A stretch of 64,000 nucleotides of DNA from an uncultured Dyadobacter sp. (GCF_946482605.1 NZ_CAMLSE010000006.1:1-64000); one strand, 5' to 3'. Numbered from the stretch's first letter, positions 18,127 through 27,916 are shown. The notes: generated by a model from the letters alone, not told the origin. Translations and numbers: made by a program.

Positions 18127-18156
18127 TTTTCAAAAAGCAGGGGCAGGATAAATTTG
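18127..18156 (+). promoter_or_regulatory. Bacteroidota-type promoter
   Basis: TTTT at 18127-18130, 18 bases, then TAAATTTG at 18149-18156, an exact match to the TAnnTTTG -7 consensus. Transcription would begin near 18163, about 18 bases before the ATG at 18181. Confidence 0.5.
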
Positions 18157-18180
18157 TTGCCGGAAACAAACTGTAAAGTC

Positions 18181-19308
18181 ATGATCAGAGCATTCGCATT
18201 CGGGGTATTTTGGGGTCTGTTGAAGACCATTGCTGTCTCGGGTCAGGATCCTGTCGATTTGATAGCCAGGATTAAATCGCAGCAGGCAAAGCTACGCGTA
18301 GTCAGCTACTCCATCAGCCGGACCGATAGCCTGGTTACCGGGGACGTCAGAAAAATGAAGGGCCGGGTACGGGTTCAGGTTGACCCTGCTGATTCGCTGT
18401 TCGGATTCATCTTCCACGCTGAGCGGGCTGACATCCCGCAGCAAGTCCTCTACAATGGCCGGGTTGGCTATGAAATCGACGATCGGGGTCGGACATACCG
18501 GATGATAACCGACCGTAAAAAGCTCAGTAACCTTCCTTACAGCCCGGCGGGGCAGCTTTTAATGCCGGATCTGATCAAACTTGATACGGCTAAGGCCATC
18601 CGTTTGTCGTGTTCCAACGATGGCAGACACATCTGGCTTTCCATGCATTATCCTGATCTGCCGGATTACGACGTCACCAATCGCTACACCACAATGGCAA
18701 TCGATTCAGCGTCGCTGCTGCCGGTCAGTGTCCGCCGTCACCAGCAGACGCTGGGGAAAACCCAGGACTTGTATTATGAAATACAGTCAGTCACTTTTTC
18801 GGAGGTGCCCGTTTCAGCAGCTTTTTTTGAGCCCGCCTTTTTGAGGGTCTACAAGCAGGCGGAAGAACCGGATCAACGCGCTAAGCCGGTACTGAACCTG
18901 AAAGGCAAACAGGCACCTGCATTGAGGCTGCCTTCCTTGGACGAAGAGAAAATCGCGGAGATCGCCTTCGAAGGAAAAGTAACACTGCTGGATTTTTGGG
19001 AAGTCTGGTGCGGACCCTGTATCGAATCGATGGCCAGCATTGATGCATTGGCAGAAAAATATGCCGGGTCGGGTTTGCAGGTTTACGGCATTACCCATGA
19101 AACCAGGCAGCTTGACGCCGCTCGTAAACTTGTAAAAAAGAAGGGAATTTCCTTCCGGACCCTAATCGGCAATCAGTCGACAAAGGGAAGTTATCAGCTA
19201 ACGGCAATACCGCTTTACGTTTTAATTGACCAGCGTGGTAAGATATGCTTTATGGAAGAGGGGTATTCGCCAAGGCTGGAAGCGGAAATTGTCCGGCTTT
19301 TAAAATAG
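18181..19308 (+). CDS. TlpA-type thioredoxin-like envelope protein
   Basis: 375 residues from the ATG at 18181, which gives a signal peptide (MIRAFAFGVFWGLLKTIAVSG); the frame is open 26 codons further upstream. Residues ~25-230 form a LolA/outer-membrane-lipoprotein-sorting-like beta-rich domain, often fused to thioredoxins in Bacteroidota. The C-terminal ~140 residues are a TlpA/ResA-like thioredoxin domain with the redox site FWEVWCGPCIES and a cis-Pro region TAIPLYVLID. It should reduce disulfides in the periplasm. It stands alone after a good promoter and diverges from a LytS/LytTR pair that may control it. Confidence 0.85.
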   Translation: MIRAFAFGVFWGLLKTIAVSGQDPVDLIARIKSQQAKLRVVSYSISRTDSLVTGDVRKMKGRVRVQVDPADSLFGFIFHAERADIPQQVLYNGRVGYEIDDRGRTYRMITDRKKLSNLPYSPAGQLLMPDLIKLDTAKAIRLSCSNDGRHIWLSMHYPDLPDYDVTNRYTTMAIDSASLLPVSVRRHQQTLGKTQDLYYEIQSVTFSEVPVSAAFFEPAFLRVYKQAEEPDQRAKPVLNLKGKQAPALRLPSLDEEKIAEIAFEGKVTLLDFWEVWCGPCIESMASIDALAEKYAGSGLQVYGITHETRQLDAARKLVKKKGISFRTLIGNQSTKGSYQLTAIPLYVLIDQRGKICFMEEGYSPRLEAEIVRLLK

Positions 19309-19411
19309 GCGGCGTCGAATGGGGACTAGTTAAATCGAGCATTCAGCGGGAAAGATAAGTTTTGCATTGCAGTTGTAACCTTTTTTTGTTGTGCCGGATC
19401 AAATGGTGTGA

Positions 19412-20536
19412 ATGCAAAGAGTACTCTTCAAAACTATCACATCAAAGAACATGGGCATATTTTCGCGGGCGGCAATCACATTGGTACTCATGACGGTGGG
19501 AGTAGCATCATGGGGTCAGGCTGGTTGGATCAGCACTGTAACCGGTCGCCGTATTGAAGTCGGGCAACTAGACAAATTCATCCGGCAAAGTATGGATAGC
19601 CTGAAAATACCGGGACTGTCGATTGCCGTTATCAATGATGCAAAAACGGTGTACCACCAAACTTTCGGGGTCAAAAACATTGACACAGGTTTACCCATCG
19701 ACAGCAATACCCTATTTGAAGCAGCCTCGCTTTCCAAACCGCTGTTTTCTTACTTTGTGATGAAACAGATAGAAAAAGGCGTCATTGGTTTGGATGACCC
19801 GCTTTATCAATATATGCCGCATCCGGCTATCAAGGACAATGATAAAAGATATGAGTTAATTACGCCACGAATGGTTTTGTCCCATACCACGGGCTTTCCC
19901 AACTGGTCGGTGGACAAGCCGATTGAAATGAAGTTTACACCCGGCACCGGCTTCTCTTACTCGGGGGAAGCGCACCAGTATCTGACAGCATTGCTTGCGG
20001 TGATTCAGCACACTAACTGGCAACAGGGCCTTGATTCAATTTTTCAGCGGGACGTTGCCAGGCCGCTGGGAATGAGGCGGTCATTTTATGTACGAAATGC
20101 ATACACAACAAGCAACAAGGCAACAGGATATTTTAAGAGCGGGAAAGCGAAGGATTTCTGGCTGGATGGGTCGATATCCTTTGGCGGTGCGCATACACTC
20201 CATACCGAAGCCGCCGATTATGCCCGGTTTTTAATTGCGATGATCGTTGGTGAGGGATTAAGAAAAGAGACATTCGATGAAATGCTGAAAGAACAGGTTC
20301 ATTTCCCCGAGGGCAGCGATCTCACTGCCGAGGGACAAACGGGATGGTGCCTGGGTTTTGCCAGGAAACCTATGCCATATGGCATACGATATCTGCACAC
20401 GGGCAGCAACTCCGGATTTCAGTCTTACTGCTGTTTCAATAGGGAGACCAGATACGGACTGGTTCTTTTTACAAATTCCGAGAAAGCATTTGAATTATAT
20501 GCGCTCATCGGTAAGTATCTGGACGACGAATTTTGA
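19412..20536 (+). CDS. Serine hydrolase, beta-lactamase class C family
   Basis: 374 residues; an ATG at 19451 would give a tidier signal peptide (MGIFSRAAITLVLMTVG). The S-x-x-K nucleophile motif is Ser106-Leu-Ser-Lys109 in EAASLSKPLFSY. The Tyr motif is in GFSYSGEAHQYL, and the third motif is LHTGSNSGF. These place it among class C beta-lactamase/DD-peptidase-like esterases with a periplasmic site of action; the substrate cannot be read from sequence. It precedes the small membrane protein and ECF sigma gene on the same strand with a 24-base gap. Confidence 0.88.
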   Translation: MQRVLFKTITSKNMGIFSRAAITLVLMTVGVASWGQAGWISTVTGRRIEVGQLDKFIRQSMDSLKIPGLSIAVINDAKTVYHQTFGVKNIDTGLPIDSNTLFEAASLSKPLFSYFVMKQIEKGVIGLDDPLYQYMPHPAIKDNDKRYELITPRMVLSHTTGFPNWSVDKPIEMKFTPGTGFSYSGEAHQYLTALLAVIQHTNWQQGLDSIFQRDVARPLGMRRSFYVRNAYTTSNKATGYFKSGKAKDFWLDGSISFGGAHTLHTEAADYARFLIAMIVGEGLRKETFDEMLKEQVHFPEGSDLTAEGQTGWCLGFARKPMPYGIRYLHTGSNSGFQSYCCFNRETRYGLVLFTNSEKAFELYALIGKYLDDEF

Positions 20537-20560
20537 TTCCTATTTTAAACCAGTTCACGC

Positions 20561-20890
20561 ATGCAAAATTTAGAAACCATTTTCCTAAGTATCGCCATAT
20601 TCGGTTCGGGCGTGTTAGTGATATTCATCATTGCAAAATATAGTTACCTCACTAAAAAGGTTTTTGCTGAAAAAGGAGTGCCCGACAATGCAAATAAGAT
20701 GAGCTATGCAGAAATGGCATGCATTGTCATGGGGATCGCCCTGGGTTTAGGGGTTTCCTCTGTTTTTACACTAATGGACCTTCCGGAGGATACCACGGAC
20801 ATGCTGGTTTACGCGACTATTCTGATGGGGGGAGGTTTCGGACTTTTGTGTGCACACCTTATCCGTAAAAGGCGTGAAGGAACGAAATGA
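20561..20890 (+). CDS. Small membrane protein, DUF6249-like
   Basis: 109 residues with three hydrophobic segments at about 5-25, 49-70 and 78-97 and a basic tail (RKRREGTK). It resembles the small DUF6249-type membrane proteins found before ECF sigma genes in Bacteroidota. It overlaps the start of the sigma gene by about 40 bases. Function is unknown; a role in the sigma regulatory unit is inferred from position. Confidence 0.55.
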   Translation: MQNLETIFLSIAIFGSGVLVIFIIAKYSYLTKKVFAEKGVPDNANKMSYAEMACIVMGIALGLGVSSVFTLMDLPEDTTDMLVYATILMGGGFGLLCAHLIRKRREGTK

Positions 20891-21449
20891 AATCGATCCC
20901 GACCGGCACACGATTGAAAGAATAAGGGCAGGCGACACGTCCGGGTTTCGGGTAATTGTGGAGAAGTATAAAGATATGTCACTTTCGCTGGTCAGCTCCT
21001 ATATTAAAAATAATCAGCAGGCCGAAGACGTATTACAGGAGGCATTTATCAAGGTATTCAACAATATCCATCAATTCCGGTTCGAATCTCAATTTGCCAC
21101 CTGGCTTTACCGGATTGTTGTTAATACTTGCCTTCGAAGCAAAGAAAGGGACACTAGCGGTCTTTTTGAAGAACTATCTTCGGTCGAATCGACCCATTCC
21201 AAGGAGAGATCGGGTATCGAACTGTTGGAACAAAACGAGCAGAGTGCCTATATTTCCCTCACTTTTAAAATGATGAAATCGGAGGAAGCGCTCATTTTAA
21301 GACTTTTTTACCTTTGCGAGCTGAGTATTGCGGAAGTAAGCCAGGTGACTGATTACAGCGAGCCAAATGTTAAAGTCATCCTGCACAGGGCAAGAAAAAA
21401 CATGCATGAAATCCTGGTAAAGCTTACAGGAAATGACTTTAAAATCTGA
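20850..21449 (+). CDS. ECF RNA polymerase sigma factor
   Basis: 199 residues. Region 2 is recognisable in FRVIVEKYKDMSLSLVSSYI and AEDVLQEAFIKVFNNIHQF, with ATWLYRIVVNTC. Region 4 is ALILRLFYLCELSIAEVSQV with the helix-turn-helix NVKVILHRARKNM. It overlaps the small membrane gene upstream, and its stop is one base from the ATG of the small membrane protein downstream, so the unit is cotranscribed and probably translationally coupled. It is unlike the SusC/FecR-linked sigma at 53419. Confidence 0.9.
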   Translation: MHTLSVKGVKERNEIDPDRHTIERIRAGDTSGFRVIVEKYKDMSLSLVSSYIKNNQQAEDVLQEAFIKVFNNIHQFRFESQFATWLYRIVVNTCLRSKERDTSGLFEELSSVESTHSKERSGIELLEQNEQSAYISLTFKMMKSEEALILRLFYLCELSIAEVSQVTDYSEPNVKVILHRARKNMHEILVKLTGNDFKI

Positions 21450-21450
21450 T

Positions 21451-21792
21451 ATGGACGAGGAAACCACAAGAGCCATCGTCAAGGCAGGTATGCTGCATAC
21501 CTCCGACGAGTTTGTCGGGAAGACAATGCATAAAATAGCGCAAAAAAGCGCTCTGCGACGTGAATTCGCTAGTGCATTTGCAGTCGGTTGCAGCTGCTGC
21601 GTCTTTATTCTGGTGCTTTTCGGAGCGGGCTCGTATGCATTTACTGTGATGGGCCAGTACGTCCCCGCATTCTGCACAAGGTTAGCAGGCGTTGTCATTG
21701 TAATCTTTTTACTGAACCAGTTGATTGTGATCAGGGAGAGGCTGGCGGCAGACCGTCAAAGAAAGGACCTGACCAGCGCGCCCGGTTTTTAA
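21451..21792 (+). CDS. Small membrane protein, possible anti-sigma factor
   Basis: About 113 residues from the ATG at 21451; an ATG at 21433 overlaps the sigma gene. A polar N-terminal part of about 40 residues is followed by two membrane segments (around 42-65 and 72-90) and a short basic tail. The layout (cytoplasmic N terminus, then membrane) and the 1-base distance from the sigma gene fit a short anti-sigma factor, but no ZAS motif or FecR domain is visible. Confidence 0.55.
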   Translation: MDEETTRAIVKAGMLHTSDEFVGKTMHKIAQKSALRREFASAFAVGCSCCVFILVLFGAGSYAFTVMGQYVPAFCTRLAGVVIVIFLLNQLIVIRERLAADRQRKDLTSAPGF

Positions 21793-21885
21793 ATCTGTTT
21801 ATTTTTTGTACTGATAAGCACACAGGAGCAACTGCTATCGCCGAAAATAGCAAAACTGTATCTGCTATTGCACAATTTCATTCTT

Positions 21886-21893
21886 CAATTTTG
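21886..21893 (+). promoter_or_regulatory. Possible -7 element before ketopantoate-reductase-like gene
   Basis: CAATTTTG, 24 bases before the ATG, lies in the same 11-base word (CAATTTTGCAG) that precedes the haloperoxidase gene at 61492. A -33 element is not clear, since the nearest TTG is only 15 bases upstream. Confidence 0.25.
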
Positions 21894-21917
21894 CAGTGAT
21901 CAAAACAGTAGCTCGGC

Positions 21918-22859
21918 ATGCTTTTGGATACAGAACACATTTACATTATCGGGTCAGGGGCGGTTGGCAGGGCGCTGGCAGTTTTCCTTACACATTCAGG
22001 AAAAGGGGTTACCATTATCAGGGGGAGCGTCAACGATGGCAGCGTCAAGTCGGCAAACTTCTCAGTGCGGATGCCGGACGGTGCCCTGTTGGAGGCCGAA
22101 GTTAATGTTGCAACTTTAAACGCTTTTCCAGCCATCGAAGGGATTATCGTGGTGGCTGCCAAATCATATGCGAACAAACAGCTTGCCGCGGATCTGAAAG
22201 GTAGGACAGGGGATTCTCCTATTGTGCTTTTGCAGAACGGTTTGGGCATTGAGCAGCCTTTCGTCGCGCAGCATTTTCGGGAAGTATATCGCGCAGTCCT
22301 TCTGGTCACCAGCCAGGTGATCGACGAGACGACTGTCCGCTTCAAACCGGTGGCAGCTTGTCCGGTTGGTATCGAATGCGGCAGTATGGACCATCTGAGC
22401 ACCATCATTGGCCAGCTATCCACGCCCCAATTCGTTTTTGAAAGCAAAGTCAACCTGCAAAGCATGATCTGGAAGAAAGCGATCGTCAATTGCGTGTTCA
22501 ATTCGGTTTGCCCGCTGTTAGAAATTGACAATGGTATTTTTCACCGGGATCCGCATGCGATACAAATAGCCCGCAGGGTTATATCTGAATGCCTTTTCAT
22601 TGCACATCAAAATGGAATAGACCTGCTGCAAAAAGAGGTCGAAGATAGTCTGCTCGAAATCAGCATTGCCTCAGATGGTCAGCTGATTTCGACTTTGCAG
22701 GATATCCGCAGCAACCGGCACACAGAGATTGATACTTTGAATCTGGAAATCGTACGGCTCGCCGAAGAAATGGGGAAAAGCGAAGCGGTACGGGAAACCA
22801 GACTTTTGGGGGAACTGACAAAACTGAAAGCCCAAATACGAAGGGAAAAGCAGCAATAG
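21918..22859 (+). CDS. Ketopantoate reductase family protein (PanE/ApbA)
   Basis: 313 residues. The Rossmann motif IYIIGSGAVGRALAVFLTHSG begins at residue 8 and binds NADPH. The segment VLLQNGLGIEQPF matches the conserved Asn-Gly region. The C-terminal helical domain contains WKKAIVNCVFNSVCPLLEI, where the catalytic Lys and Asn of PanE occur. PanE reduces 2-dehydropantoate to pantoate in pantothenate and CoA synthesis. No other pantothenate gene is nearby, so it could be a paralogue acting on another 2-oxoacid. Confidence 0.85.
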   Translation: MLLDTEHIYIIGSGAVGRALAVFLTHSGKGVTIIRGSVNDGSVKSANFSVRMPDGALLEAEVNVATLNAFPAIEGIIVVAAKSYANKQLAADLKGRTGDSPIVLLQNGLGIEQPFVAQHFREVYRAVLLVTSQVIDETTVRFKPVAACPVGIECGSMDHLSTIIGQLSTPQFVFESKVNLQSMIWKKAIVNCVFNSVCPLLEIDNGIFHRDPHAIQIARRVISECLFIAHQNGIDLLQKEVEDSLLEISIASDGQLISTLQDIRSNRHTEIDTLNLEIVRLAEEMGKSEAVRETRLLGELTKLKAQIRREKQQ

Positions 22860-22967
22860 GACTGCTTGTATACGCTTTGTTCACCTGAAATTCAGGCGGG
22901 TTACTTGTTGTATAATTGTCGCAGGGACCGGTTCGCACCAGGTTTGTATCGCCCTTGCTGGGTGGTA

Positions 22968-25523
22968 TCAGGTATGGCCGTGATGGTCCTTGCTGGAAAC
23001 GAATTTAGAGAGCTCAATGGCCACGACGCAGCCCAGCGACACTACGGCTGTGAGCAGCATGCTTTCCATGGGGAGCGGTTGGGTCTTGAAAAGCAGCCTG
23101 AGCGCGGGAACATATAAAAGCAGGATCTGCAAACCGGTCGTTAAAAGGACGGTCATAAGCAAAGGGATATTGTTGAACAGTCCGGCGCCGATAACCGGCT
23201 GCCTTAGCGAGGAGACACTCAGGGCATTTCCCAACTGAACAATGCATAGCATGGTAAACACCATGGTCTGTTGCACGGGAACATTCATCCCTGCCCTGAC
23301 TGCCAGGATCTGCAATAGAAAAGCGGCCGATGCCATTAGTACAGCCGTGACAAGGATCCGGATGGCGAGTCCCCGGGTAAACAAACTCTGCCCGGGCGGA
23401 ACGGGCTGGCGGTTCATGATTCCCTTCTCGGCTTGCTGCGCGGCAAGCGCCACCCCGGGCAGACCATCTGTAACCAGATTAATCCACAGAATATGAATGG
23501 GAAGCAAGGGGATGGCCAGCCCAAATACCGGCGCAAATGCGATAACAAGTATTTCACCCAGGTTACATGAGAGTACATAGACGATAAACTTGCGGATATT
23601 GTCATAAATCCTTCTTCCTTCCCTGACGGCCTTGACGATCGTGGTGAAATTGTCATCCAGCAGCACCATTTCTGCGGCCTCTTTGGCCACGTCGGTTCCG
23701 GTTATGCCCATTGCTACGCCTATATCGGCCTGTTTGAGCGATGGGGCATCGTTGACCCCGTCGCCTGTCATGGCCACAAACTGCCCCTGGCTCTGCAATG
23801 CACGGATGATTCGCAGCTTTTGTTCCGGGGAGACGCGCGCATACACCGAGATCTGCTGCACGAGGGCCGTCAGTTGGGTATCGTCCAGGTCCAGTAATTC
23901 TTTTCCTGTCAAAACACCGGAATGGTCGGCGCCTGAAATTTCCAGCCGCTCTGCAATGGAGGTGGCCGTTAACGGCTGGTCCCCGGTGATCATTACAACC
24001 CTGATCCCGGCTGTTCTGCAATCACGGATCGCCCCGACGACGTTTTCCCGAGGAGGATCGATCATACCGGCCATACCCAGGAACCGTAGGGAGTGCTCGT
24101 CCTGTGCGGTTAGTTTATCCGGCTTTTGATCAAGTATTTTATAGGCAAAAAACAGTACCCGAAGTCCCTGACGGGCCCATTCACGGTTTCGGTCCAGCAA
24201 ATCCTGCTGCTGCTCTTCAAGTACTTCGGCAATTCTGGCGGGTGCTCCCTTCACCAGCAGCAGATAGCGGTCCTGGTAGCGGTGTAAAGTAGCCATTCGC
24301 ATGCGGTCCGAATCAAAAGGAAGTGTCTCCAGTAAGGGATATTTCTTTTCGGCATCCTCTTTAAGGAGTCCCAGGCTTTCCGCGTACCGCACCAACGCCG
24401 TCTCAGTCGGATCTCCCATCAACCTGCCCTGCTGGTCGAAATGCACTTCGTTATTGAGCATACAGGCATAAGGCAGCAGATCGTGCGAATCCTGAACCGC
24501 CCAGACCTTTTCGACGCTCATTTCGTTTTTGGTCAACGTGCCTGTTTTATCAGAACATATATAGGTAACCGATCCAAGCGTCTCCACAGCAGGCAACTTC
24601 CTGATCAGAGCCTTATGTCGCGCCATTCTCGCTGCCCCGTTGGCCAAGCCGATGGTGATCACAGCGGGTAGCGCTTCCGGTAACGCTGCGACGGCCAACG
24701 ACAAGGCAGTCATAAAAATCGCCAGCGGCTTCTCACCTCTGAGCAGCCCATACCCGAAAACCAGTGCGCAGATAACCATGACGGCCAGGACGAGGGCTTT
24801 GCTGAATTTTTTTAACCGCTGCTGCAAGGGCGTGATCATCGGATCCTGTTCCAAAAGTCCCGCGATACGCCCGATTTCGGTTTGCATGCCGGTGCCGGTG
24901 ACCAGCATTTGCCCTGAGCCGGCGCTCACGACGGTTCCTTTGAAGACCATATTGAGCTGCTCCGCAGGAAGAAGATCACGCCCGATAAGAGGGACAATCA
25001 CTTTTTCGACGGCATGACTTTCACCGGTCAGAACCGCCTCCTGGGTCTTGAAGGCGCTGATTTTGATAAGCCGCCCATCAGCGGGAATGATGTTACCGGT
25101 ATCCAGGGCAACAATGTCGCCTGGAACAAGCTCTTTCGCGTCCACCTCCTGATGCATCCCTTCCCTGATCGTTACCGCATGCTGGGCGGAGATTTGTTGC
25201 AGCTTTTTCATGGATTCTTCCGCATTGTATTCCTGAAAGAAACCCATGATGGCATTCGCTGAAATAATGCCGATGATCACGTAAGCATCGATGTGTTCGC
25301 CCGCAAAAAAGGAAACAACGGCAGCGATGATCAGAATCAGGATCATGGCATCCTTGAACTGGCCGAGCAGTATAGTCCATTTGGATCGCTGCTTGCCCGC
25401 CACCAGCTCATTTAATCCGGATTCAGCCCGTCGACGTGCTACCTCGGCATCGGACAACCCCCGAAGAGAGCTGTCCAATGCCGCCAGGGCCTGCTCAGGC
25501 TCTATTTGATAATAGGGTTGCAT
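22968..25523 (-). CDS. Cation-translocating P-type ATPase, calcium type
   Basis: 851 residues from the ATG at 25523 (MQPYYQIEPEQALAAL); the frame is open upstream to 25619. It has an N-terminal cation ATPase domain, an actuator with LTGES, a phosphorylation site SDKTGTLTKNEMS with Asp325, a nucleotide domain with KGAPARI, and a hinge MTGDGVNDAPSLKQADIGVAMG. About ten membrane segments are present. The PEALPAVITIGLANGA motif in M4 fits type II (Ca2+ or related cation) pumps. It is flanked by a plus-strand enzyme on each side and has no operon partner. Confidence 0.9.
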   Translation of the reverse strand: MQPYYQIEPEQALAALDSSLRGLSDAEVARRRAESGLNELVAGKQRSKWTILLGQFKDAMILILIIAAVVSFFAGEHIDAYVIIGIISANAIMGFFQEYNAEESMKKLQQISAQHAVTIREGMHQEVDAKELVPGDIVALDTGNIIPADGRLIKISAFKTQEAVLTGESHAVEKVIVPLIGRDLLPAEQLNMVFKGTVVSAGSGQMLVTGTGMQTEIGRIAGLLEQDPMITPLQQRLKKFSKALVLAVMVICALVFGYGLLRGEKPLAIFMTALSLAVAALPEALPAVITIGLANGAARMARHKALIRKLPAVETLGSVTYICSDKTGTLTKNEMSVEKVWAVQDSHDLLPYACMLNNEVHFDQQGRLMGDPTETALVRYAESLGLLKEDAEKKYPLLETLPFDSDRMRMATLHRYQDRYLLLVKGAPARIAEVLEEQQQDLLDRNREWARQGLRVLFFAYKILDQKPDKLTAQDEHSLRFLGMAGMIDPPRENVVGAIRDCRTAGIRVVMITGDQPLTATSIAERLEISGADHSGVLTGKELLDLDDTQLTALVQQISVYARVSPEQKLRIIRALQSQGQFVAMTGDGVNDAPSLKQADIGVAMGITGTDVAKEAAEMVLLDDNFTTIVKAVREGRRIYDNIRKFIVYVLSCNLGEILVIAFAPVFGLAIPLLPIHILWINLVTDGLPGVALAAQQAEKGIMNRQPVPPGQSLFTRGLAIRILVTAVLMASAAFLLQILAVRAGMNVPVQQTMVFTMLCIVQLGNALSVSSLRQPVIGAGLFNNIPLLMTVLLTTGLQILLLYVPALRLLFKTQPLPMESMLLTAVVSLGCVVAIELSKFVSSKDHHGHT

Positions 25524-25794
25524 ACCTGTTTGAGGTTGAATGGAAAAGACCGGCAAATAATCAGATATCGGTGGTGAACTGCGATGATTTAAGTCATTAT
25601 TGTAACTGACAATAAACATCGCCGCTGCCTGAGGATGTCGCCATCTTGCGGCTCATTGATTAGCGTACCAGGCAGGCGTTTGCACCGGAACGTTTTTTTA
25701 GCTGGCAAAGCCCATGCATTGATACAGTTATGTTTGCAAAATTCGCTGACGTGCGCTGCCTGCGGGCAGCCGTCCCATCCAACCGCGACCTGAA

Positions 25795-26358
25795 ATGAAT
25801 GTTTACATACTACTGGCACATCCGGATAAGGCCAGCTTTAACGGACAGCTGGCAGATGCCTATGAAACAGCGATGCAGGCCGCGGGACACCTTGTCCGCA
25901 GGCAAAATATTGGAGAAATGCAATTTGACCCGGTGTTATGGGCAGGATATGCTGCTGGTCAGCAGCTGGAACCGGATCTGCGGCAGGCCCAGGAAAATAT
26001 ACTGTGGTGCAACAGATGGGTGATCATATATCCGGTCTGGTGGGGTTCTGTACCTGCTATTTTGAAAGGCTTTCTGGACCGGACCCTGCTGCCGGGCTTC
26101 GCATTTAAATACCACCGGAACGATCCGTTTTGGGACAAATACCTGACGGGAAGGTCAGCGCATATCATCACGACATCGGATGCCCCTGCTATCTGGCTTT
26201 GGTGGCAATATTCGGACAGTGACATCAAAACAGTCAGGAAGGCTACCCTTGAGTTCTGCGGGATCAGGCCAGTCAAAGTGACACGAATAGGCCGGATCAG
26301 GTATTTGGATGAGCAGCAGCGTAGCCGGATCCTCCGTAAGATAGCGGCCATTGACTGA
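25795..26358 (+). CDS. NAD(P)H:quinone oxidoreductase, flavodoxin-like fold
   Basis: 187 residues. The N terminus MNVYILLAHPDKASFNGQL is the FMN/FAD phosphate loop of the Flavodoxin_2 family. YPVWWGSVPAILKGFLDRTL is the second conserved flavin-binding stretch. Such enzymes (MdaB, YwrO, NQO1 type) reduce quinones by two electrons in the cytoplasm. It is followed by an unrelated membrane-anchored protein 60 bases downstream. Confidence 0.9.
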   Translation: MNVYILLAHPDKASFNGQLADAYETAMQAAGHLVRRQNIGEMQFDPVLWAGYAAGQQLEPDLRQAQENILWCNRWVIIYPVWWGSVPAILKGFLDRTLLPGFAFKYHRNDPFWDKYLTGRSAHIITTSDAPAIWLWWQYSDSDIKTVRKATLEFCGIRPVKVTRIGRIRYLDEQQRSRILRKIAAID

Positions 26359-26418
26359 ATTGTTGCCCGGCCGGATCCGGATTTCCATTAATACAAATCC
26401 ATCTCTTATCCGCGACTA

Positions 26419-27291
26419 ATGGATAACGTCAGATTACTTTCAGATAAAGGCTCCGCAAAAAAGCCGCGTAAAGTTTCGGCTGCGGTCAAATGGGCACTGG
26501 GTATCATACTGGTAATTACCCTTGTTTTCTTTTGTGGACGATTGAACCTGTTTTTGCAGTTCAGCGGCGATGTGGCCAGGCTGTTGGCTAATGCAGCGGA
26601 TGTTTCTGGTCATAAATTTAATTACCGGCAGCTGGAAGGGCTGCCACTGCCGGTACAACAATATTTTAAGCATGTGCTCAAACCCGGACAGCCCTATATT
26701 TCGAGGGTGCATCTAACGCACACCGGATTTTTTAAACCTAACCTGAAAAAGGATTGGGTAAGCATTTCGGGTGAGGAGTATTTTACAACGCATCGGCCCG
26801 GTTTTGTCTGGAAAGGCAAAACGGCCACTTTCACAGCCCGCGACCTGTTCATTGATGGTAAAGGCAGGCTGGTGGTGTCACTGTTTTCACTTTTTAAAAT
26901 TCAGGACAATCAGGGGCCGCAGTTTAACCGGAGCGAGCTGATGCGATGGCTTGGTGAAAGCGTTTGTTTTCCGACAAACCTGCTGCCGTCGCAGAACCTG
27001 AAATGGTATCCCGTTGATGCGCAATCAGCCATTCTGGAATATAGCTACCAGGGGATACTACTCAACTTTACGGTCCGGTTTAATGCCGCCCATGAAATCG
27101 AGCAAATGACCGCGATGAGAAACATGGGCTTGGGGCCGAGGCAAAAATGGGTTACCCACCTGAGCGCGTATCAGCTTCGTAACGGTATATGGATCCCGAC
27201 CGTAATGGAAGCCGCCTGGGATCTTTCCGAGCACTACCGGCCTTATGCACGCTTCATTATCACAGGGATTGAATACGATCCGGTCTTGTGA
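26419..27291 (+). CDS. Membrane-anchored DUF6544/DUF6920-like protein
   Basis: 290 residues with a single membrane segment at about residues 26-48 after a basic N terminus, then a beta-rich extracytoplasmic domain. The pattern LPLPVQQYFKHVLKPGQPYIS followed by W-x-S-I-S-G-E-E-Y-F is typical of this family of unknown function. TNLLPSQNLKWYPVD and FNAAHEIEQM are further landmarks. It lies in the quinone reductase/BON/stress cluster; its role is unknown. Confidence 0.6.
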   Translation: MDNVRLLSDKGSAKKPRKVSAAVKWALGIILVITLVFFCGRLNLFLQFSGDVARLLANAADVSGHKFNYRQLEGLPLPVQQYFKHVLKPGQPYISRVHLTHTGFFKPNLKKDWVSISGEEYFTTHRPGFVWKGKTATFTARDLFIDGKGRLVVSLFSLFKIQDNQGPQFNRSELMRWLGESVCFPTNLLPSQNLKWYPVDAQSAILEYSYQGILLNFTVRFNAAHEIEQMTAMRNMGLGPRQKWVTHLSAYQLRNGIWIPTVMEAAWDLSEHYRPYARFIITGIEYDPVL

Positions 27292-27513
27292 CAGCGGGAG
27301 TGAGGCATTCCCTGGAATGAGGACCGGGAGCCCCGGCCTTTGCCGGCGAAAATCCATTCATAGTGAGCGATATCATATTCTGCGGTGCCTGCTGTCATCG
27401 CGGCGGTGTGGGCAGGAGGCTAATTTAGAGTCGACATTACAAGTAGCGCAATCGCACCAGTTGTAACGTCAAGCCTATGAGAAGAATCCTTGTAACCCAA
27501 AACCGGATCTACT

Positions 27514-27750
27514 ATGACAACCTGTATTCCCGATCTTGCTATTATTGAGCAGATCAGTAGCATTTTGGCACGTGATGTCCGCATTAATGACCACCGTATC
27601 CATGTGAGTGTGCATGATGGCTGGGTGGTTCTGGAAGGGCATGTCGACTTCGAGGGCGACCGCGATCTTGTCGGTTCCCGGATTGAGCATGTAACCGGCG
27701 TTTGCCGGGTTACCAATAATCTGACCTATCCGCGACAGACAAAGCATTGA
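27514..27750 (+). CDS. BON-domain protein
   Basis: 78 residues that consist of one BON domain: HRIHVSVHDGWVVLEGHVDF and RDLVGSRIEHVTGVCRVTNNL show the alpha-beta-beta pattern and the conserved Gly after the turn. There is no signal peptide, so it is probably cytoplasmic. BON domains bind membranes or lipids and are common in stress proteins. It is the middle member of a small cluster that ends in a strong terminator at 28176. Confidence 0.8.
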   Translation: MTTCIPDLAIIEQISSILARDVRINDHRIHVSVHDGWVVLEGHVDFEGDRDLVGSRIEHVTGVCRVTNNLTYPRQTKH

Positions 27751-27916
27751 TTGCAAAGCCCGGCCGCACGATTCCGCACGCTGACTGCGGATTTTGCAGT
27801 TTTTCAGGCCATCGCTTCCAGCTTGTGCGGGATATGATCAATTAAAAGATACCTGCCCGGACCGTGGCCACCGGCCATCGTCAGCAGGTATTCGTATCAC
27901 ATTAAACTTTAATACT

